Counted from the first letter of the stretch, positions 1 through 8,450 are shown. The stretch: DNA of 33,506 bases from Acidisphaera sp. (GCA_019240395.1 JAFAYM010000130.1:1-33506); one strand, 5' to 3'. Numbers and translations are program-made. The notes: a model not told the origin generated them from the sequence alone.

Positions 1-28
1 ACGACCGGGGATATGCAAAGGCCGGTTA

Positions 29-71
29 GGCGCCGCTCCCGCTCGATTTGAAGGCGCTCGGGAGCGGCGCC
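29..71. repeat. Perfect 13-bp inverted repeat (stem-loop)
   Basis: Arms 29-41 (GGCGCCGCTCCCG) and 59-71 are perfect reverse complements around a 17-nt loop. No T-run follows on either side, so it is at best a weak terminator for a gene left of the window. The remaining bases up to 289 hold no convincing gene. They include a short AT-richer patch near 207-216 that could belong to the promoter of the following gene. Confidence 0.5.
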
Positions 72-289
72 GCCTGATTATCCTCACCCCTCGCGTCGGC
101 CGTAGAACGCGGGGGCTCTCACTCTCCTGGTCATGTGCGGGCTCCTGAAGACGGGTCTGTGTAGCGCAAGTCTGGCGGGATCGCCAGACCAAAATGCGCG
201 TCTCGCCATTTTTAAATTGCGCCTGAACCCGAAGGCCCATTATAGAGAGGCAGATGCAACCTGGTGAGCGGGAAGGAGCGCGCCCTTTT

Positions 290-1102
290 ATGGCGGAACA
301 GAGCAAGACCGAGAGTGCGGACGCGGCCGCTCCGCAATCTGAAGGCGGGAAGCGCGTATACGAACGCTCCACCATTGAGTTTCCATACAATGACCTGAAT
401 GACTCGGTGGAGATCGCGAAGGCGATCCACCAGAACGCCGGCATGTCCTGCGCTTTGGACCAACTCGCGGCCTATTTGCATGTCTCTATGACGGGTGGGG
501 CCTTCAATGGGCGTGTTGCTAACGCTGGCACGTTTCGGGTCGCGAAGCGCAGCGGCGGCATGGTGACGCTTACACCGGTCGGATGTCGTATCGTTGATCC
601 GAGTACCGAGGCCGAGGCGCGAGCTGAGGCTTTTCTATCAGTCCCGCTGTATGCGGCCATTCATGACAAGTACCGGGGCTATACGCTGCCGCCGCCGGCC
701 GCTTTGGAGCGCGAGATGGCGCTTCTTGGAGTTGCGGCAAAGCAAACCGACAAGGCGCGGCAGGCGTTCATGCGATCTGCCCAACAAGCCGGTTTCTTCA
801 TCCATGGCGAGGATCGACTGGTCCGACCGTCCTTTACTGCATCTCCTACCACAAAGCCTATTGAACTGCCCCCCGAGCAGCGCGCGGACGAAAAGTCGGG
901 CGGCGGTGGAGGCAAGCCGCCACTTGACCCATTGCTGCGCGGCCTAGTGGATCGCCTTCCGACCGCTGACACAGAGTGGGGGCTCGAAGATCGCGTTAAG
1001 TGGCTTCAAACCGCCGCGAACATCTTCGATCTAATCTACAAAGGGGGCGGTGGCATCAAGATTGAGGCCGCAATGGCACATCGATCTCCACGCCCTGAAT
1101 AA
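290..1102 (+). CDS. Conserved hypothetical protein, possible winged-helix fold
   Basis: A 270-residue protein of unknown function. I recognise the pattern of a widespread uncharacterised family: a STIEFPYNDLNDSVEIAKAI start, a block resembling a winged helix (DQLAAYL ... GAFNGRVANAGTF ... VTLTPVGCRIVDP), then a helical block (AEAFLSVPLYAAIHDKYRG ... QTDKARQAFMRSAQQAGFF). A Gly/Lys-rich linker leads to a C-terminal helix near PLLRGLVDRLP. No signal peptide or membrane segment is seen. ATG 290 has AAGGAG 11 nt upstream. An in-frame ATG at 254 has only GAGAGG at 3 nt, so the start is uncertain. By eye the base composition is less GC-rich than the neighbours, and the gene lies just inside a putative transposon end at 1112-1160. 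It may therefore be an acquired passenger gene. DNA binding is inference only. Confidence 0.7.
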   Translation: MAEQSKTESADAAAPQSEGGKRVYERSTIEFPYNDLNDSVEIAKAIHQNAGMSCALDQLAAYLHVSMTGGAFNGRVANAGTFRVAKRSGGMVTLTPVGCRIVDPSTEAEARAEAFLSVPLYAAIHDKYRGYTLPPPAALEREMALLGVAAKQTDKARQAFMRSAQQAGFFIHGEDRLVRPSFTASPTTKPIELPPEQRADEKSGGGGGKPPLDPLLRGLVDRLPTADTEWGLEDRVKWLQTAANIFDLIYKGGGGIKIEAAMAHRSPRPE

Positions 1103-1111
1103 GGGCGCAAC

Positions 1112-1160
1112 TAGGACACCCGCTGGCCGACTTAGGACACCGCGCCCCTAATTAGGACAG
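1112..1160. repeat. Three spaced TAGGACA repeats, putative transposon end
   Basis: TAGGACA occurs at 1112-1118, 1133-1139 and 1153-1159, spaced 21 and 20 bp. On the minus strand this reads as three direct repeats beginning TGTCCTA, the outermost being TGTCCTAATTAGG. Several 19-22 bp direct repeats beginning TGT at an element end are typical of transposons with DDE integrase-type transposases (Tn5053/Tn402, Tn7 and IS21 groups). The orientation implies an element lying to the left that includes the gene at 290-1102. No transposase or opposite end is in the window. Confidence 0.45.
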
Positions 1161-1205
1161 CACCAACCAGCCGGGGGCGACGCAGGAGCGAGGCATGCGG
1201 GTAGG

Positions 1206-1226
1206 AGACGCTTCAGCGAAGCGTCT
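1206..1226 (-). terminator. Hairpin across the acetyltransferase stop codon
   Basis: Arms AGACGCTTC (1206-1214) and GAAGCGTCT (1218-1226) are perfect around a 3-nt loop. They span the stop codon of the minus-strand acetyltransferase. No clear U-tract follows, so termination here is a weak inference. Confidence 0.3.
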
Positions 1227-1656
1227 TCGCCATGTAGACGCGGTCGTAACCCTTCTCGCTCACCCGGCCGGTCTCGATGAAGCCGGCACGGGTGTAGAGC
1301 GCGACGTTTTCCGTCATCAGCACGTGGGTGTAGAGGCGGATGGTGCGGTGGCCGCGGCGCGCCGCCTCCGCCTCGGTGAAGCGGATCAGCGCGTGGCCGA
1401 TCCCCCTGCCCTGCGCCGCCGGGGCGACCGCCACATTGTCGAGCAGCAGCCCGTCCGAACTCTCCTCGAGCACCAGCATTCCGACGAGTTGCCCGTCCTG
1501 CTCGGCGACCCAGCACTGGCCCTGCGCGATCCGGCGGGGATAGTCGTCGAGCATCGGGCCGGGTGGCTTGCCGAGGCGCGCGATGTAGGGCGTGTAGGCC
1601 GCCGCGACGATCGCCGCGACCGCCTCGGCGTCCTCCGCCCGGGCTGGGCGGATCAT
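1213..1656 (-). CDS. GNAT family N-acetyltransferase
   Basis: A 147-residue single-domain GNAT acyltransferase, which would move an acetyl group from acetyl-CoA to an amine. The N-terminal strand and helix (MIRPARAEDAEAVAAIV) and the acetyl-CoA pyrophosphate loop of motif A (VAPAAQGRGIGHALI, matching Q/R-x-x-G-x-G/A) are clear. The usual C-terminal N-V-A-L-Y-x-R-x-G-F block follows (ENVALYTRAGF). An upstream ATG would add five residues, but ATG 1656 forms an ATGA overlap with the aminotransferase stop, which points to translational coupling. The substrate cannot be read from sequence. The overlap makes it a likely partner of the aminotransferase product, for example acetylating an amino compound. 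Confidence 0.9.
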   Translation of the reverse strand: MIRPARAEDAEAVAAIVAAAYTPYIARLGKPPGPMLDDYPRRIAQGQCWVAEQDGQLVGMLVLEESSDGLLLDNVAVAPAAQGRGIGHALIRFTEAEAARRGHRTIRLYTHVLMTENVALYTRAGFIETGRVSEKGYDRVYMAKTLR

Positions 1657-2834
1657 GCCGCGGCCAGCCACTCCATCGCCGCATCGACGCCGCCGGCGGC
1701 ATGCGGCACGTTGTTGACCCGCAGGCTCATCTCCACCGCGGCGAGCGTGCCGAGCACCATCGGTTCGTTGAGATCCCCGAGATGGCCGATGCGGAACACC
1801 GTCCCGCCGAGCCGGCCCAGGCCGCCGCCGAGCGAGACGTTGTAGCGGTCCAGCGCGGTGCGGCGGATCGCCTCGGCGTCGTGACCCTCGGGCATCAGGA
1901 CGGCGCTGACGGAATTGGAGACGCGGCCCGGATCGGTGCAGAAAAGCTGCGGCCCGTCATTGCCGCTCCAGGCGCGCACCGCCCGGCGAACCGCCTCGCC
2001 GAGGCGGGCGTGGCGGGCGAACACGCGGTCGAGCCCCTCCTCCTCCAGCAGCCGGACGGATTCGTGCAGGCCATAGAACAGCGTGGTCGGCACGGTGCCC
2101 ATGAAGCTCCGGTGCCGGCGCTCGGTCATCTGCTGCCAGTCGAAATAGTGCCGTGGCAGCCGCGCCTGTGCGTTGGCCTGCAGGCCCTTGGCGGAGACGC
2201 CGGTGAAGCTGAAGCCGGTGGGCAGCATCAGCCCCTTCTGGCTGCCGCCGACCACCGCATCGATGCCCCACTCGTCCATGCGGAAATCCATCGAGCCGAG
2301 CGAGGAGATGGTGTCCGCGAGCAGCAGCGCGGGATGGCCGGTGTCATCGAGGATGCCGCGGATCTCCTCGAGCGGCAGCACCACCCCGGTGGCGGTCTCG
2401 TTGTGCACGCAGCAGACCGCTTTGACCGCGTGCTCGCGATCCTCGCGCAGCGCCGCCGCGACGGCCGGGAAATCGACACCGCGCCGCCAGTCGGCGCCGA
2501 CCGTCTGCACGGTGAGGCCGTGCTTGCGCGCCATCGCCGACCAGCCCTCGGAGAAATAGCCGGTCTCCAGCATCAGCAGCCGCTCGCCCGGAGAGAACAG
2601 GTTGCTCAGGGTGGCCTCCCAGGCGCCGTGGCCGGAGGCGGTGTAGAGGAACACGTCGGCCTCGGTGCGCAGCATCCGCTTCAGCCCGGCGACCGCCTGG
2701 TCGTAGATCTCGATGAAGGCGGGATCGTTGAAGTCGACGCTGTAATGCGCCACCGCCAGCAGCACGCTGTCGGGGATGTTGGTCGGCCCCGGGTTGGCGA
2801 AGAACTGGCGGCCCGGCTTGCGTTTCATCGGCAC
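1653..2834 (-). CDS. Class V PLP aminotransferase, serine/alanine-glyoxylate type
   Basis: A 393-residue fold-type I aminotransferase of the alanine-glyoxylate / serine-glyoxylate group. The N-terminus carries the family signature NPGPTNIPDSVL. The cofactor-contact segment LYTASGHGAWEA is present, as is the PLP Asp region (LLLADTISSLGS). The Schiff-base lysine lies in GGSQKGLMLPTG at about residue 200. Full length fits the family. A GTG start at 2834 has GGAG 6 nt upstream; the in-frame ATG at 2828 would leave 12 nt and is less likely. Glyoxylate is the probable amino acceptor by family. The donor (serine, alanine or ureidoglycine) is undetermined. A 165-bp gap separates it from the lyase gene upstream, so it may have its own promoter, while the acetyltransferase downstream overlaps it. 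Confidence 0.88.
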   Translation of the reverse strand: MPMKRKPGRQFFANPGPTNIPDSVLLAVAHYSVDFNDPAFIEIYDQAVAGLKRMLRTEADVFLYTASGHGAWEATLSNLFSPGERLLMLETGYFSEGWSAMARKHGLTVQTVGADWRRGVDFPAVAAALREDREHAVKAVCCVHNETATGVVLPLEEIRGILDDTGHPALLLADTISSLGSMDFRMDEWGIDAVVGGSQKGLMLPTGFSFTGVSAKGLQANAQARLPRHYFDWQQMTERRHRSFMGTVPTTLFYGLHESVRLLEEEGLDRVFARHARLGEAVRRAVRAWSGNDGPQLFCTDPGRVSNSVSAVLMPEGHDAEAIRRTALDRYNVSLGGGLGRLGGTVFRIGHLGDLNEPMVLGTLAAVEMSLRVNNVPHAAGGVDAAMEWLAAA

Positions 2835-2999
2835 GTTCTACTCCCACGGCATTTGCCGGCGGTTAACAGGCAGCGAGTGACGGACTGTGCGGAGACGAGG
2901 CGGCTCCATAGCACGCCCAAGACAGGCTGTTGAGCCGGCCGCGAGGCCTTTCCCTGCAAGCCCGCCATGCGAGCCCGCCCGCCCCTGCCGTCAGTGCTC

Positions 3000-3941
3000 T
3001 TAGGCGCGTGCGGTGTCCGGGACCGCGGTGCCGATCCGCGATGACAGGGCCTCGCGTACCCGTCCGCCCGGCAGCGCGCCGGGGAGAGCGGCGGCCTCGC
3101 GGGCGGCCGGGACCAGCGCATCGAGGTCGATCCCCGTCGGGATGCCCATCCGTTCGAACATCCAGACGACGTCCTCGGTGGCGACGTTGCCGGTTGCGCC
3201 GGGTGCGAAGGGACAGCCGCCGAGCCCGCCGAAGGAGGCGTCGAACACGCGCACGCCCTGACCGAAAGCGGCATGGACATTGGCGAGCCCGAGACCGTAG
3301 GTGTCATGGGCGTGGAAGGCCCAGGCCGGGGTTTCGGGGAAACGGTCGCGGGCCGCCGCGAACAGCCCCTTGACGTGGTCCGGCGCGACCCGGCCGGTGG
3401 TGTCGCACAGGCAGATCTCGGCGTCCCGCCGCAACGGGATCAGCCGGTCCAGCAGCGCCAAGGCGGCCGCCTCGGGCACCCGGCCGGTGAACGGGCAGTC
3501 GAAGGCGGTCGCGATGTCCAGGCGCATGCCGATTTCGGACGGAATGGCGGCGAGGAGATTTTCATATTCCCCGGCGGATTCCAGCGGGTGACGGCGGACG
3601 TTGTTGCGGTTGTGCGCTTCCGATACCGACAGCACGAACACCAGGCATTGCGCGCCGGCCTCCACCGCATCCCGGCCGCGCCGCTCGCTCGGCACCAATA
3701 CCTGCGCGGAGACACCCGGCAGTTGCCGGCACGCCGCGAGCACCTCGCGCGTGTCGCGCATCTGCGGCAATGCCGTGGCACTGACGAAGGAGCCGATTTC
3801 GATGCGCCGCAGACCGGCGGCCGCCAGTCTCTCCAGCAGCGCGATCTTCGTCGATGTCGGAATGAACGGTCCGATGCCCTGATAGCCGTCGCGCGGTCCC
3901 ACTTCGACGATCTCGACCGCCGGCCTCGTTCCACTATCCAT
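3000..3941 (-). CDS. Hydroxymethylglutaryl-CoA lyase family protein
   Basis: A 313-residue DRE-TIM metallolyase of the HMG-CoA lyase type, which splits 3-hydroxy-3-methylglutaryl-CoA-like thioesters into acetyl-CoA and an oxo-acid. The metal and substrate motif VEVGPRDGYQG is at the N-terminus. The metal-binding HxH (WAFHAHDTYGLG) and the active-site cysteine loop (GLGGCPFAPGATGN) are intact. The start ATG shares one base with the stop of the CoA transferase (TGATG), and a purine-rich AGGAGGGAG lies about 10 nt upstream, so the two are translationally coupled. The pairing suggests CoA activation of an organic acid followed by aldol-type cleavage. Related citramalyl-CoA or itaconate-type substrates are possible. 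No hydratase or dehydrogenase for a full leucine pathway is present here. Confidence 0.9.
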   Translation of the reverse strand: MDSGTRPAVEIVEVGPRDGYQGIGPFIPTSTKIALLERLAAAGLRRIEIGSFVSATALPQMRDTREVLAACRQLPGVSAQVLVPSERRGRDAVEAGAQCLVFVLSVSEAHNRNNVRRHPLESAGEYENLLAAIPSEIGMRLDIATAFDCPFTGRVPEAAALALLDRLIPLRRDAEICLCDTTGRVAPDHVKGLFAAARDRFPETPAWAFHAHDTYGLGLANVHAAFGQGVRVFDASFGGLGGCPFAPGATGNVATEDVVWMFERMGIPTGIDLDALVPAAREAAALPGALPGGRVREALSSRIGTAVPDTARA

Positions 3942-5203
3942 CAGATCACTCCCTCCTGCCGCAGTGCTTCGACTTCAGTGCGCTGCATGCCGAGCAATTC
4001 GGCCATGACCTCCTCGGTGTGCGCACCGACGGCGGGGCCGGGCCAGCGAACGCTTCCGGGACTCTCCGGCACGTGCGGCACGACGCCGGCATGCAGGACC
4101 GGGCGAGCGAATTGCGGGTCATCGACCTCGCGCACCATGCCGCGCGCGCGGAACTGCGGGTCGGCGGCGCATTCGGCGGCGGAGTAGATTTGCGTGCAGG
4201 GAATATCCGCCTCGGTGAGCTGCCGGTCCGCCTCGGCGGCGGTGAACCGCCTCGACCACTCCCCGATGATCCGGTCGAGCGGCTCGGCGTTGCGCACCCG
4301 CGCCTGGTTGCCCTGAAAGCGCGGGTCGCCGACGATGTCGGGACGGCCGATCAGCCCCGCGAGGCGGGCAAAGAGCGGCTCGGAGTTCGCGGCGATCAGG
4401 ATCCACTTGCCGTCGGCGCTGGGATAGGCGTTCGACGGTGCCGCGGTCGGAATGCGTGAGCCGACGGGCTGGCGCACCGTTTCCAGCACGCCGTATTCCG
4501 GCAGCAGACCCTCCATGAAGCTGAGGATTGAATCGGTCAGCGCGACGTCGAGCGTACGCCCTTGCGCATCGCCGCCGCGCGCCCGGTCGCGCCGCCAGAC
4601 CGCCGCCATGATGCCGAACGCGGCGTAGAGTCCGGCAAGCGAATCGCCGACGCTGATCCCGACGCGCACCGGCGGCAGCTCGGTCAGCTCGGGCGGATGA
4701 TTGCAGAGATAGCGCAACCCGCCGATCGCCTCGCCGATGACGCCGAAGGCGGCGCGGTCACGATACGGTCCATCCTGGCCGAAGCCGGAGATGTGCGCGA
4801 TGACGAGGCCCGGCCGTGCCCCTCTGAGCGCCTCCCGCCCGAGCCCGAACTTGGCGAGCTGCCCGGGCCGGAAATTCTCCACCAGCGCGTCGCAGCTCTG
4901 GGTGAGGCGCAGCACGATCTCCACGGCCTTCGGGTGCTTGAGGTTGAGGGTGATCGAGCGTTTGTTGCGGCCATGCATCGACCACCAGACGGATCGGCCG
5001 TTCACCTGCTGGCCCCACTGGCGCACCGGATCACCGGCGCCCGGCGGCTCGACCTTGATGACATCGGCGCCGAGGTCGGCGAGCAGGCGCGTGCAGAACG
5101 GTGCCGCAACGAAATGGCCGAGCTCGATCACCCGCAGACCGGAGAGCACGCCGTCTTGCGGAAGCTCGGCCCCCGAGGGCACATCCTTGGTGGCTTGGCT
5201 CAT
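3941..5203 (-). CDS. CaiB/BaiF (family III) CoA transferase
   Basis: A 420-residue formyl-CoA-transferase-like enzyme that moves CoA between carboxylic acids through an aspartyl-CoA thioester. Family hallmarks are LSGLRVIELGHFVAAPFCTRLLADLGADVIKVE, read in two parts near the N-terminus, then NKRSITLNL and VENFRPG. The probable catalytic Asp is in ALTDSILSF at about residue 224. An in-frame ATG at 5227 has no ribosome site, whereas ATG 5203 follows GGAGGGG directly, so 5203 is preferred. It overlaps the lyase by one base. The acid substrate is unknown; the lyase partner points to a branched hydroxy-dicarboxylate or its precursor. The 160 bp between this start and the receptor stop at 5364 hold no gene and presumably the promoter. 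Confidence 0.9.
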   Translation of the reverse strand: MSQATKDVPSGAELPQDGVLSGLRVIELGHFVAAPFCTRLLADLGADVIKVEPPGAGDPVRQWGQQVNGRSVWWSMHGRNKRSITLNLKHPKAVEIVLRLTQSCDALVENFRPGQLAKFGLGREALRGARPGLVIAHISGFGQDGPYRDRAAFGVIGEAIGGLRYLCNHPPELTELPPVRVGISVGDSLAGLYAAFGIMAAVWRRDRARGGDAQGRTLDVALTDSILSFMEGLLPEYGVLETVRQPVGSRIPTAAPSNAYPSADGKWILIAANSEPLFARLAGLIGRPDIVGDPRFQGNQARVRNAEPLDRIIGEWSRRFTAAEADRQLTEADIPCTQIYSAAECAADPQFRARGMVREVDDPQFARPVLHAGVVPHVPESPGSVRWPGPAVGAHTEEVMAELLGMQRTEVEALRQEGVI

Positions 5204-5363
5204 CTCCCCTCCGGCGCTGTCGGACATCGCGGTCCGGACACTCTGTTGCGAAAATCATCCATGGTCGCGCGACGGCGCGCAAGCCTGGCCCGCGAGGCGC
5301 CACGACCTGCACCGATACGGGTGATAATAGCACCAGCCGGCGCGCTCCGGCCCTGGCCGACCG

Positions 5364-7550
5364 TCAGAAGCGTTGCGCGAGCCCGGCGAGGATGGTGCGC
5401 CGCAGGCCGAATTGCGGCGCGCCGACGCCGACACCGGTGCCGTTCCTGATCTCGTACTTGCGGTCGAGCAGGTTGATCACGTCGAGCCGCAGCTGTGTGC
5501 CATGCAGAGAGCCGACGTTCAGCGTCTGCACCGCCGAGAGATTGATCGTGTAATAGCCGGGGAGCGCCATCCCGTTCGGCACCGTGGCAGTGCTGGCCCG
5601 CAGACCGCTGCCGACGAGCAGGTCGGCGGAAAGCCGGGCGGGGCTCGGCGTTCCCTGGAACAGGGTGTAGGCCGCTCCCCCCGATCCGGTCCACCGCTGA
5701 TCGTGGTCGAGATGGATGTAGTGCTGGCCGATATAGGCCAGATCCTGCGCGCTGAAGTTGAACTGGGCTGAATCGATGTCTTTGCCGATCGCCCGTGAAT
5801 AGGCCAGGTTCCCGTAGAGCGACCACGGTCCGTGATCATAGCTCGCGGTACCCTCGACCCCGTCGACCTGGCCCTTTGCATAGTTGAAGGCCGTCAGGAT
5901 GATCGGCGCGCCGAACTGGCCCTCATCGATCAGGTTCTTCGCCAGCTTGTAATAGGCATCGAGCCCGACCGTCAGCCCCGGCAGCAGTACCTGACTGAGG
6001 CCCGCATCGTAGTAATTGTCTCGCTCGGCCCTGACGACGCTGTCCTGGTTCACCGATGGCGCTGCCGTGGTGTTGCTGAACAGCCCGAGCGTCGAGCCGG
6101 ACACCAGCTCGAAAGGCGGCGGCGTGAAGTAGCGGGAATAGCCGGCGTGAACCGTGGTCGTGCCGGTCGCCTTCCAGACGACGTTGACGCGAGGGCTGAT
6201 CTGATTCTCATGGGTGAATTCGTCAACGACATCGAAGCGTGCCCCATAGTTCAACGTGAGTCGCGGCAGTAGACGCCATTCGTCCTGAACGTAGAGCCCG
6301 TATAAATCTCCGGTTTTCGCCGATCCGTCATAAATCGTCGATGGCACGTCCGAGCGCTGCGCACCCGTGTCATCGGTCAGCAAGACCTGCGATGCGGTGC
6401 TGGCGACCGTCCGCTCGCCGGTTACCTGAAAGCCGGCGCGGAGTGTATGCGTGTCGTTGACACGCCAGCTCGCGTCGGCCTGCACGCCGCTCGACCAGAC
6501 AGAGCGCGCGGCAGTCTGCGAAATGCCGTTGAACAGCAGGTCGCCAAGCGGGTCCGGACTGTAATACAGGCTGGTGTAGCGCGAAAAGGCAGAGATCTGG
6601 ACATCAAACGCGTCGAGGTGCTTCTGCAGCGACAGGATGCCGAAATCCGCGATCTCGCGCTGGTGCTCGGTCAGGGTCGAGCTGTCAAAACCGCTGATGC
6701 CGTTGACCACCAGTCCCAGCGAAGGAGTCTGTCGAGGGTTGTTCGGAATCTGGAATACGTCGTTCGAGACGCCGGCGATGAGGCTGATCCGGGTCGTCGG
6801 ATCAACGATGCCCGAGACATGCAGCAGGCCGTGATACTGGTTGCTGAGATCGTGAATGGCATTGAAACTGCTTGTAGGATTCTCGATGCCAACCCGCGTA
6901 TGCAGCCAGTCGCCCGTCACGAAATAGTCGATCGCGCCGGACCGCCCGCCATAAGAGAAGCTCGGCTGGAACAGGTCGCGCGCGCCGCCGTAGATCGAGA
7001 TTTCGCCACCGGGGTCGGTCGAGCCGGACTTCGTCGTGATGTCCACCACGCCGGCCTGCAGGAAACCATACTGCGCGGGAAGCGATCCGGTGATCAGCGA
7101 TATCGAGTGGGCGAAGCGCGTCTCCAGGGCCTGGCCGAAAACCGACAATCCCTCCGGCAGCTGCACGCCATCCAGCCGATATTGCAGCTCGTTGTGGTCG
7201 CCGCGCACGTGGACCTGGCCGAAGCTGTCCTGGGCCACGCCGGGAGCTTGCAGGAGGACCTGGTTGAGCGGGACATTGTCGCCCTGCGGGATCGCCTCTA
7301 TCGCCTGGCGGCTGAACTCGTAGCGGGTGGCCCCGAGGCTCGGCTGGATTTCGCTGCGCGCCTGATCGAGCCGCCGGCTGAGGATTTCGACATCGGGCAG
7401 CATCAGGTCGAGCCCGCCCGGCGCATCCGTCCCGTCGACCAGGCGGACCACCGGAGCCTGCTCGGTCTTGCCCCCCTCGACGGCCAGGACGGAACTGGCG
7501 ACCAGAGCGCCGAGCGTTGATCCGCAGGCCACTCCGAACCAGCATTTCAT
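5364..7550 (-). CDS. TonB-dependent outer-membrane receptor, probable zinc uptake
   Basis: A 728-residue outer-membrane receptor. An N-terminal signal peptide (MKCWFGVACGSTLGALVASS) is followed by a plug domain with QVHVRGDHNELQYRLDGVQLP and VVDITTKSG. A long beta-barrel ends in aromatic-final GLAQRF, the usual signal for barrel assembly. Barrel motifs YGLYVQDEWRL and LTLNYGARFD are typical. ATG 7550 has AAGGGA about 6 nt upstream. The substrate is not visible in the protein itself. The divergent tonB-like gene, the Zur-like operator in the shared promoter and the nearby zur suggest zinc or a zinc chelate, in the manner of ZnuD or Caulobacter ZnuK. That assignment is inference; cobalamin or a siderophore cannot be excluded. 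Confidence 0.9.
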   Translation of the reverse strand: MKCWFGVACGSTLGALVASSVLAVEGGKTEQAPVVRLVDGTDAPGGLDLMLPDVEILSRRLDQARSEIQPSLGATRYEFSRQAIEAIPQGDNVPLNQVLLQAPGVAQDSFGQVHVRGDHNELQYRLDGVQLPEGLSVFGQALETRFAHSISLITGSLPAQYGFLQAGVVDITTKSGSTDPGGEISIYGGARDLFQPSFSYGGRSGAIDYFVTGDWLHTRVGIENPTSSFNAIHDLSNQYHGLLHVSGIVDPTTRISLIAGVSNDVFQIPNNPRQTPSLGLVVNGISGFDSSTLTEHQREIADFGILSLQKHLDAFDVQISAFSRYTSLYYSPDPLGDLLFNGISQTAARSVWSSGVQADASWRVNDTHTLRAGFQVTGERTVASTASQVLLTDDTGAQRSDVPSTIYDGSAKTGDLYGLYVQDEWRLLPRLTLNYGARFDVVDEFTHENQISPRVNVVWKATGTTTVHAGYSRYFTPPPFELVSGSTLGLFSNTTAAPSVNQDSVVRAERDNYYDAGLSQVLLPGLTVGLDAYYKLAKNLIDEGQFGAPIILTAFNYAKGQVDGVEGTASYDHGPWSLYGNLAYSRAIGKDIDSAQFNFSAQDLAYIGQHYIHLDHDQRWTGSGGAAYTLFQGTPSPARLSADLLVGSGLRASTATVPNGMALPGYYTINLSAVQTLNVGSLHGTQLRLDVINLLDRKYEIRNGTGVGVGAPQFGLRRTILAGLAQRF

Positions 7551-7581
7551 GGGTTTCCCTTTCGAGCAGCGATCCGGTAGC

Positions 7582-7619
7582 TTATGTTATAGCGTTGCGT
7601 AATGTTATCCTGTAACGTT
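7582..7619. promoter_or_regulatory. Two tandem Zur-like operator palindromes
   Basis: AATGTTATCCTGTAACGTT (7601-7619) is a palindrome with 6 of 7 matching positions per half (AATGTTA-N5-TAACGTT). A weaker 21-bp palindrome lies at 7582-7602 (outer TTA/TAA), so ATGTTAT recurs 18 bp apart (7584-7590 and 7602-7608). The sequence resembles the AT-rich ATGTTATAACAT-type boxes of proteobacterial Zur. It lies between the divergent receptor and tonB genes, with zur next door. Confidence 0.6.
7586..7615 (-). promoter_or_regulatory. Predicted promoter of the TonB-dependent receptor
   Basis: On the minus strand TTACAG (7610-7615) and TATAAC (7586-7591) are separated by 18 bp and would start transcription roughly 30 nt before the receptor ATG. 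The stronger Zur-like palindrome covers the -35 element and the weaker one covers the -10, as expected for repression. It is read by eye against the sigma-70 consensus only. Confidence 0.4.
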
Positions 7620-7649
7620 CAGGGCACACTGTCCAGCCGGCATGGCGCC

Positions 7650-8450
7650 ATGGCGCGCTCGGGGCCGGTTGCCGAGCGGCTCGCCAGCAAGCTCATGCTC
7701 GCGGCGTGCCTGCACGTCGCCGTGCTGAGCCTGCTGCTGGCGATCCGACCGCGGGCCGTGCCGAGTCTGACAGCGGTCGAGGCGGTGACGATGATTTTCG
7801 CCGGCGATGCCGCCGACGCACCTCCTCCTGCTGCACTTGCTCCCGCAGCGGAGCCGGTACAGCCGGCATTGCCGCAACCGGCGGCGGCGCAGCAGCCCGA
7901 AAGCCCGGTGAGTCTGCCGGCACGACCAGCCCAGGGTGCTGAGTCCGTCGCGATGCCGGCGACGCTCGCGCCTAGGGCGTCCTCGCCGGCGATGCCGCCC
8001 AGCCGCCGGGCGGCTCCGCGACCGGCTGAATCCCGGCGACCACGCCAGCCCGCTCCACCCCGGTCGCCACCGGAGGATGGATCAGGGCGTCCGTCGGCGC
8101 CCTCGACATCGCCTGTTGCAGGCACGGCAGAGAACCGCGCGGCCGCGCCGCAAGCCGCGGCAGCCGCTTCCGTGGACGACGACACGGCATGGCGCGCGGC
8201 GCTTTCCGCCTGGCTTCAGGCGCACAAGACCTATCCGCAGGCAGCCCGCCGCAACGGCGAGGAGGGTCGCGCCGTCGTGCGTTTCACGGTGGATCGGGAC
8301 GGCCGGGTCCTGGATGTGGAGCTGGTGGGCAGCTCCGGATCGCAATCACTGGACGATGCGGCGCAAGCCATGCTGCGGGGCGCCCACCTGCCGCCGCCGG
8401 TGCGCCAACTCACGGTGACGGTGCCCGTCCGTTACCGCCTCGAGCCGTGA
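7650..8450 (+). CDS. tonB: TonB family energy-transducing protein
   Basis: A 266-residue inner-membrane-anchored TonB-like protein that couples the proton motive force to outer-membrane receptors. The layout is one N-terminal membrane helix (LMLAACLHVAVLSLLLAI), a long Pro/Ala-rich periplasmic spacer, then a C-terminal TonB domain at about 181-266 (HKTYPQAARRNGEEGRAVVR, FTVDRDGRVLDVELVGSSGS, PVRYRLEP). An ATG at 7602 in the same frame lies inside the Zur-like operator and would add a non-hydrophobic tail, so ATG 7650 is preferred, although its ribosome site is poor. It is divergent from the receptor and shares its promoter region. No exbB/exbD is in the window, so it must use those encoded elsewhere. 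Its 3' end overlaps convergent zur by 19 bp. Confidence 0.88.
   Translation: MARSGPVAERLASKLMLAACLHVAVLSLLLAIRPRAVPSLTAVEAVTMIFAGDAADAPPPAALAPAAEPVQPALPQPAAAQQPESPVSLPARPAQGAESVAMPATLAPRASSPAMPPSRRAAPRPAESRRPRQPAPPRSPPEDGSGRPSAPSTSPVAGTAENRAAAPQAAAAASVDDDTAWRAALSAWLQAHKTYPQAARRNGEEGRAVVRFTVDRDGRVLDVELVGSSGSQSLDDAAQAMLRGAHLPPPVRQLTVTVPVRYRLEP

Noticed and set aside
1563-2933. Long plus-strand open frame opposite the aminotransferase (456 codons)
   Set aside because: It lies antisense to a gene with clear family motifs, its product is His/Arg/Ala/Gly-rich without a recognisable fold, and high-GC DNA routinely produces such frames.
7602-7649. tonB start at ATG 7602
   Set aside because: The codon lies inside the palindromic operator, and the added residues precede the membrane anchor without function.
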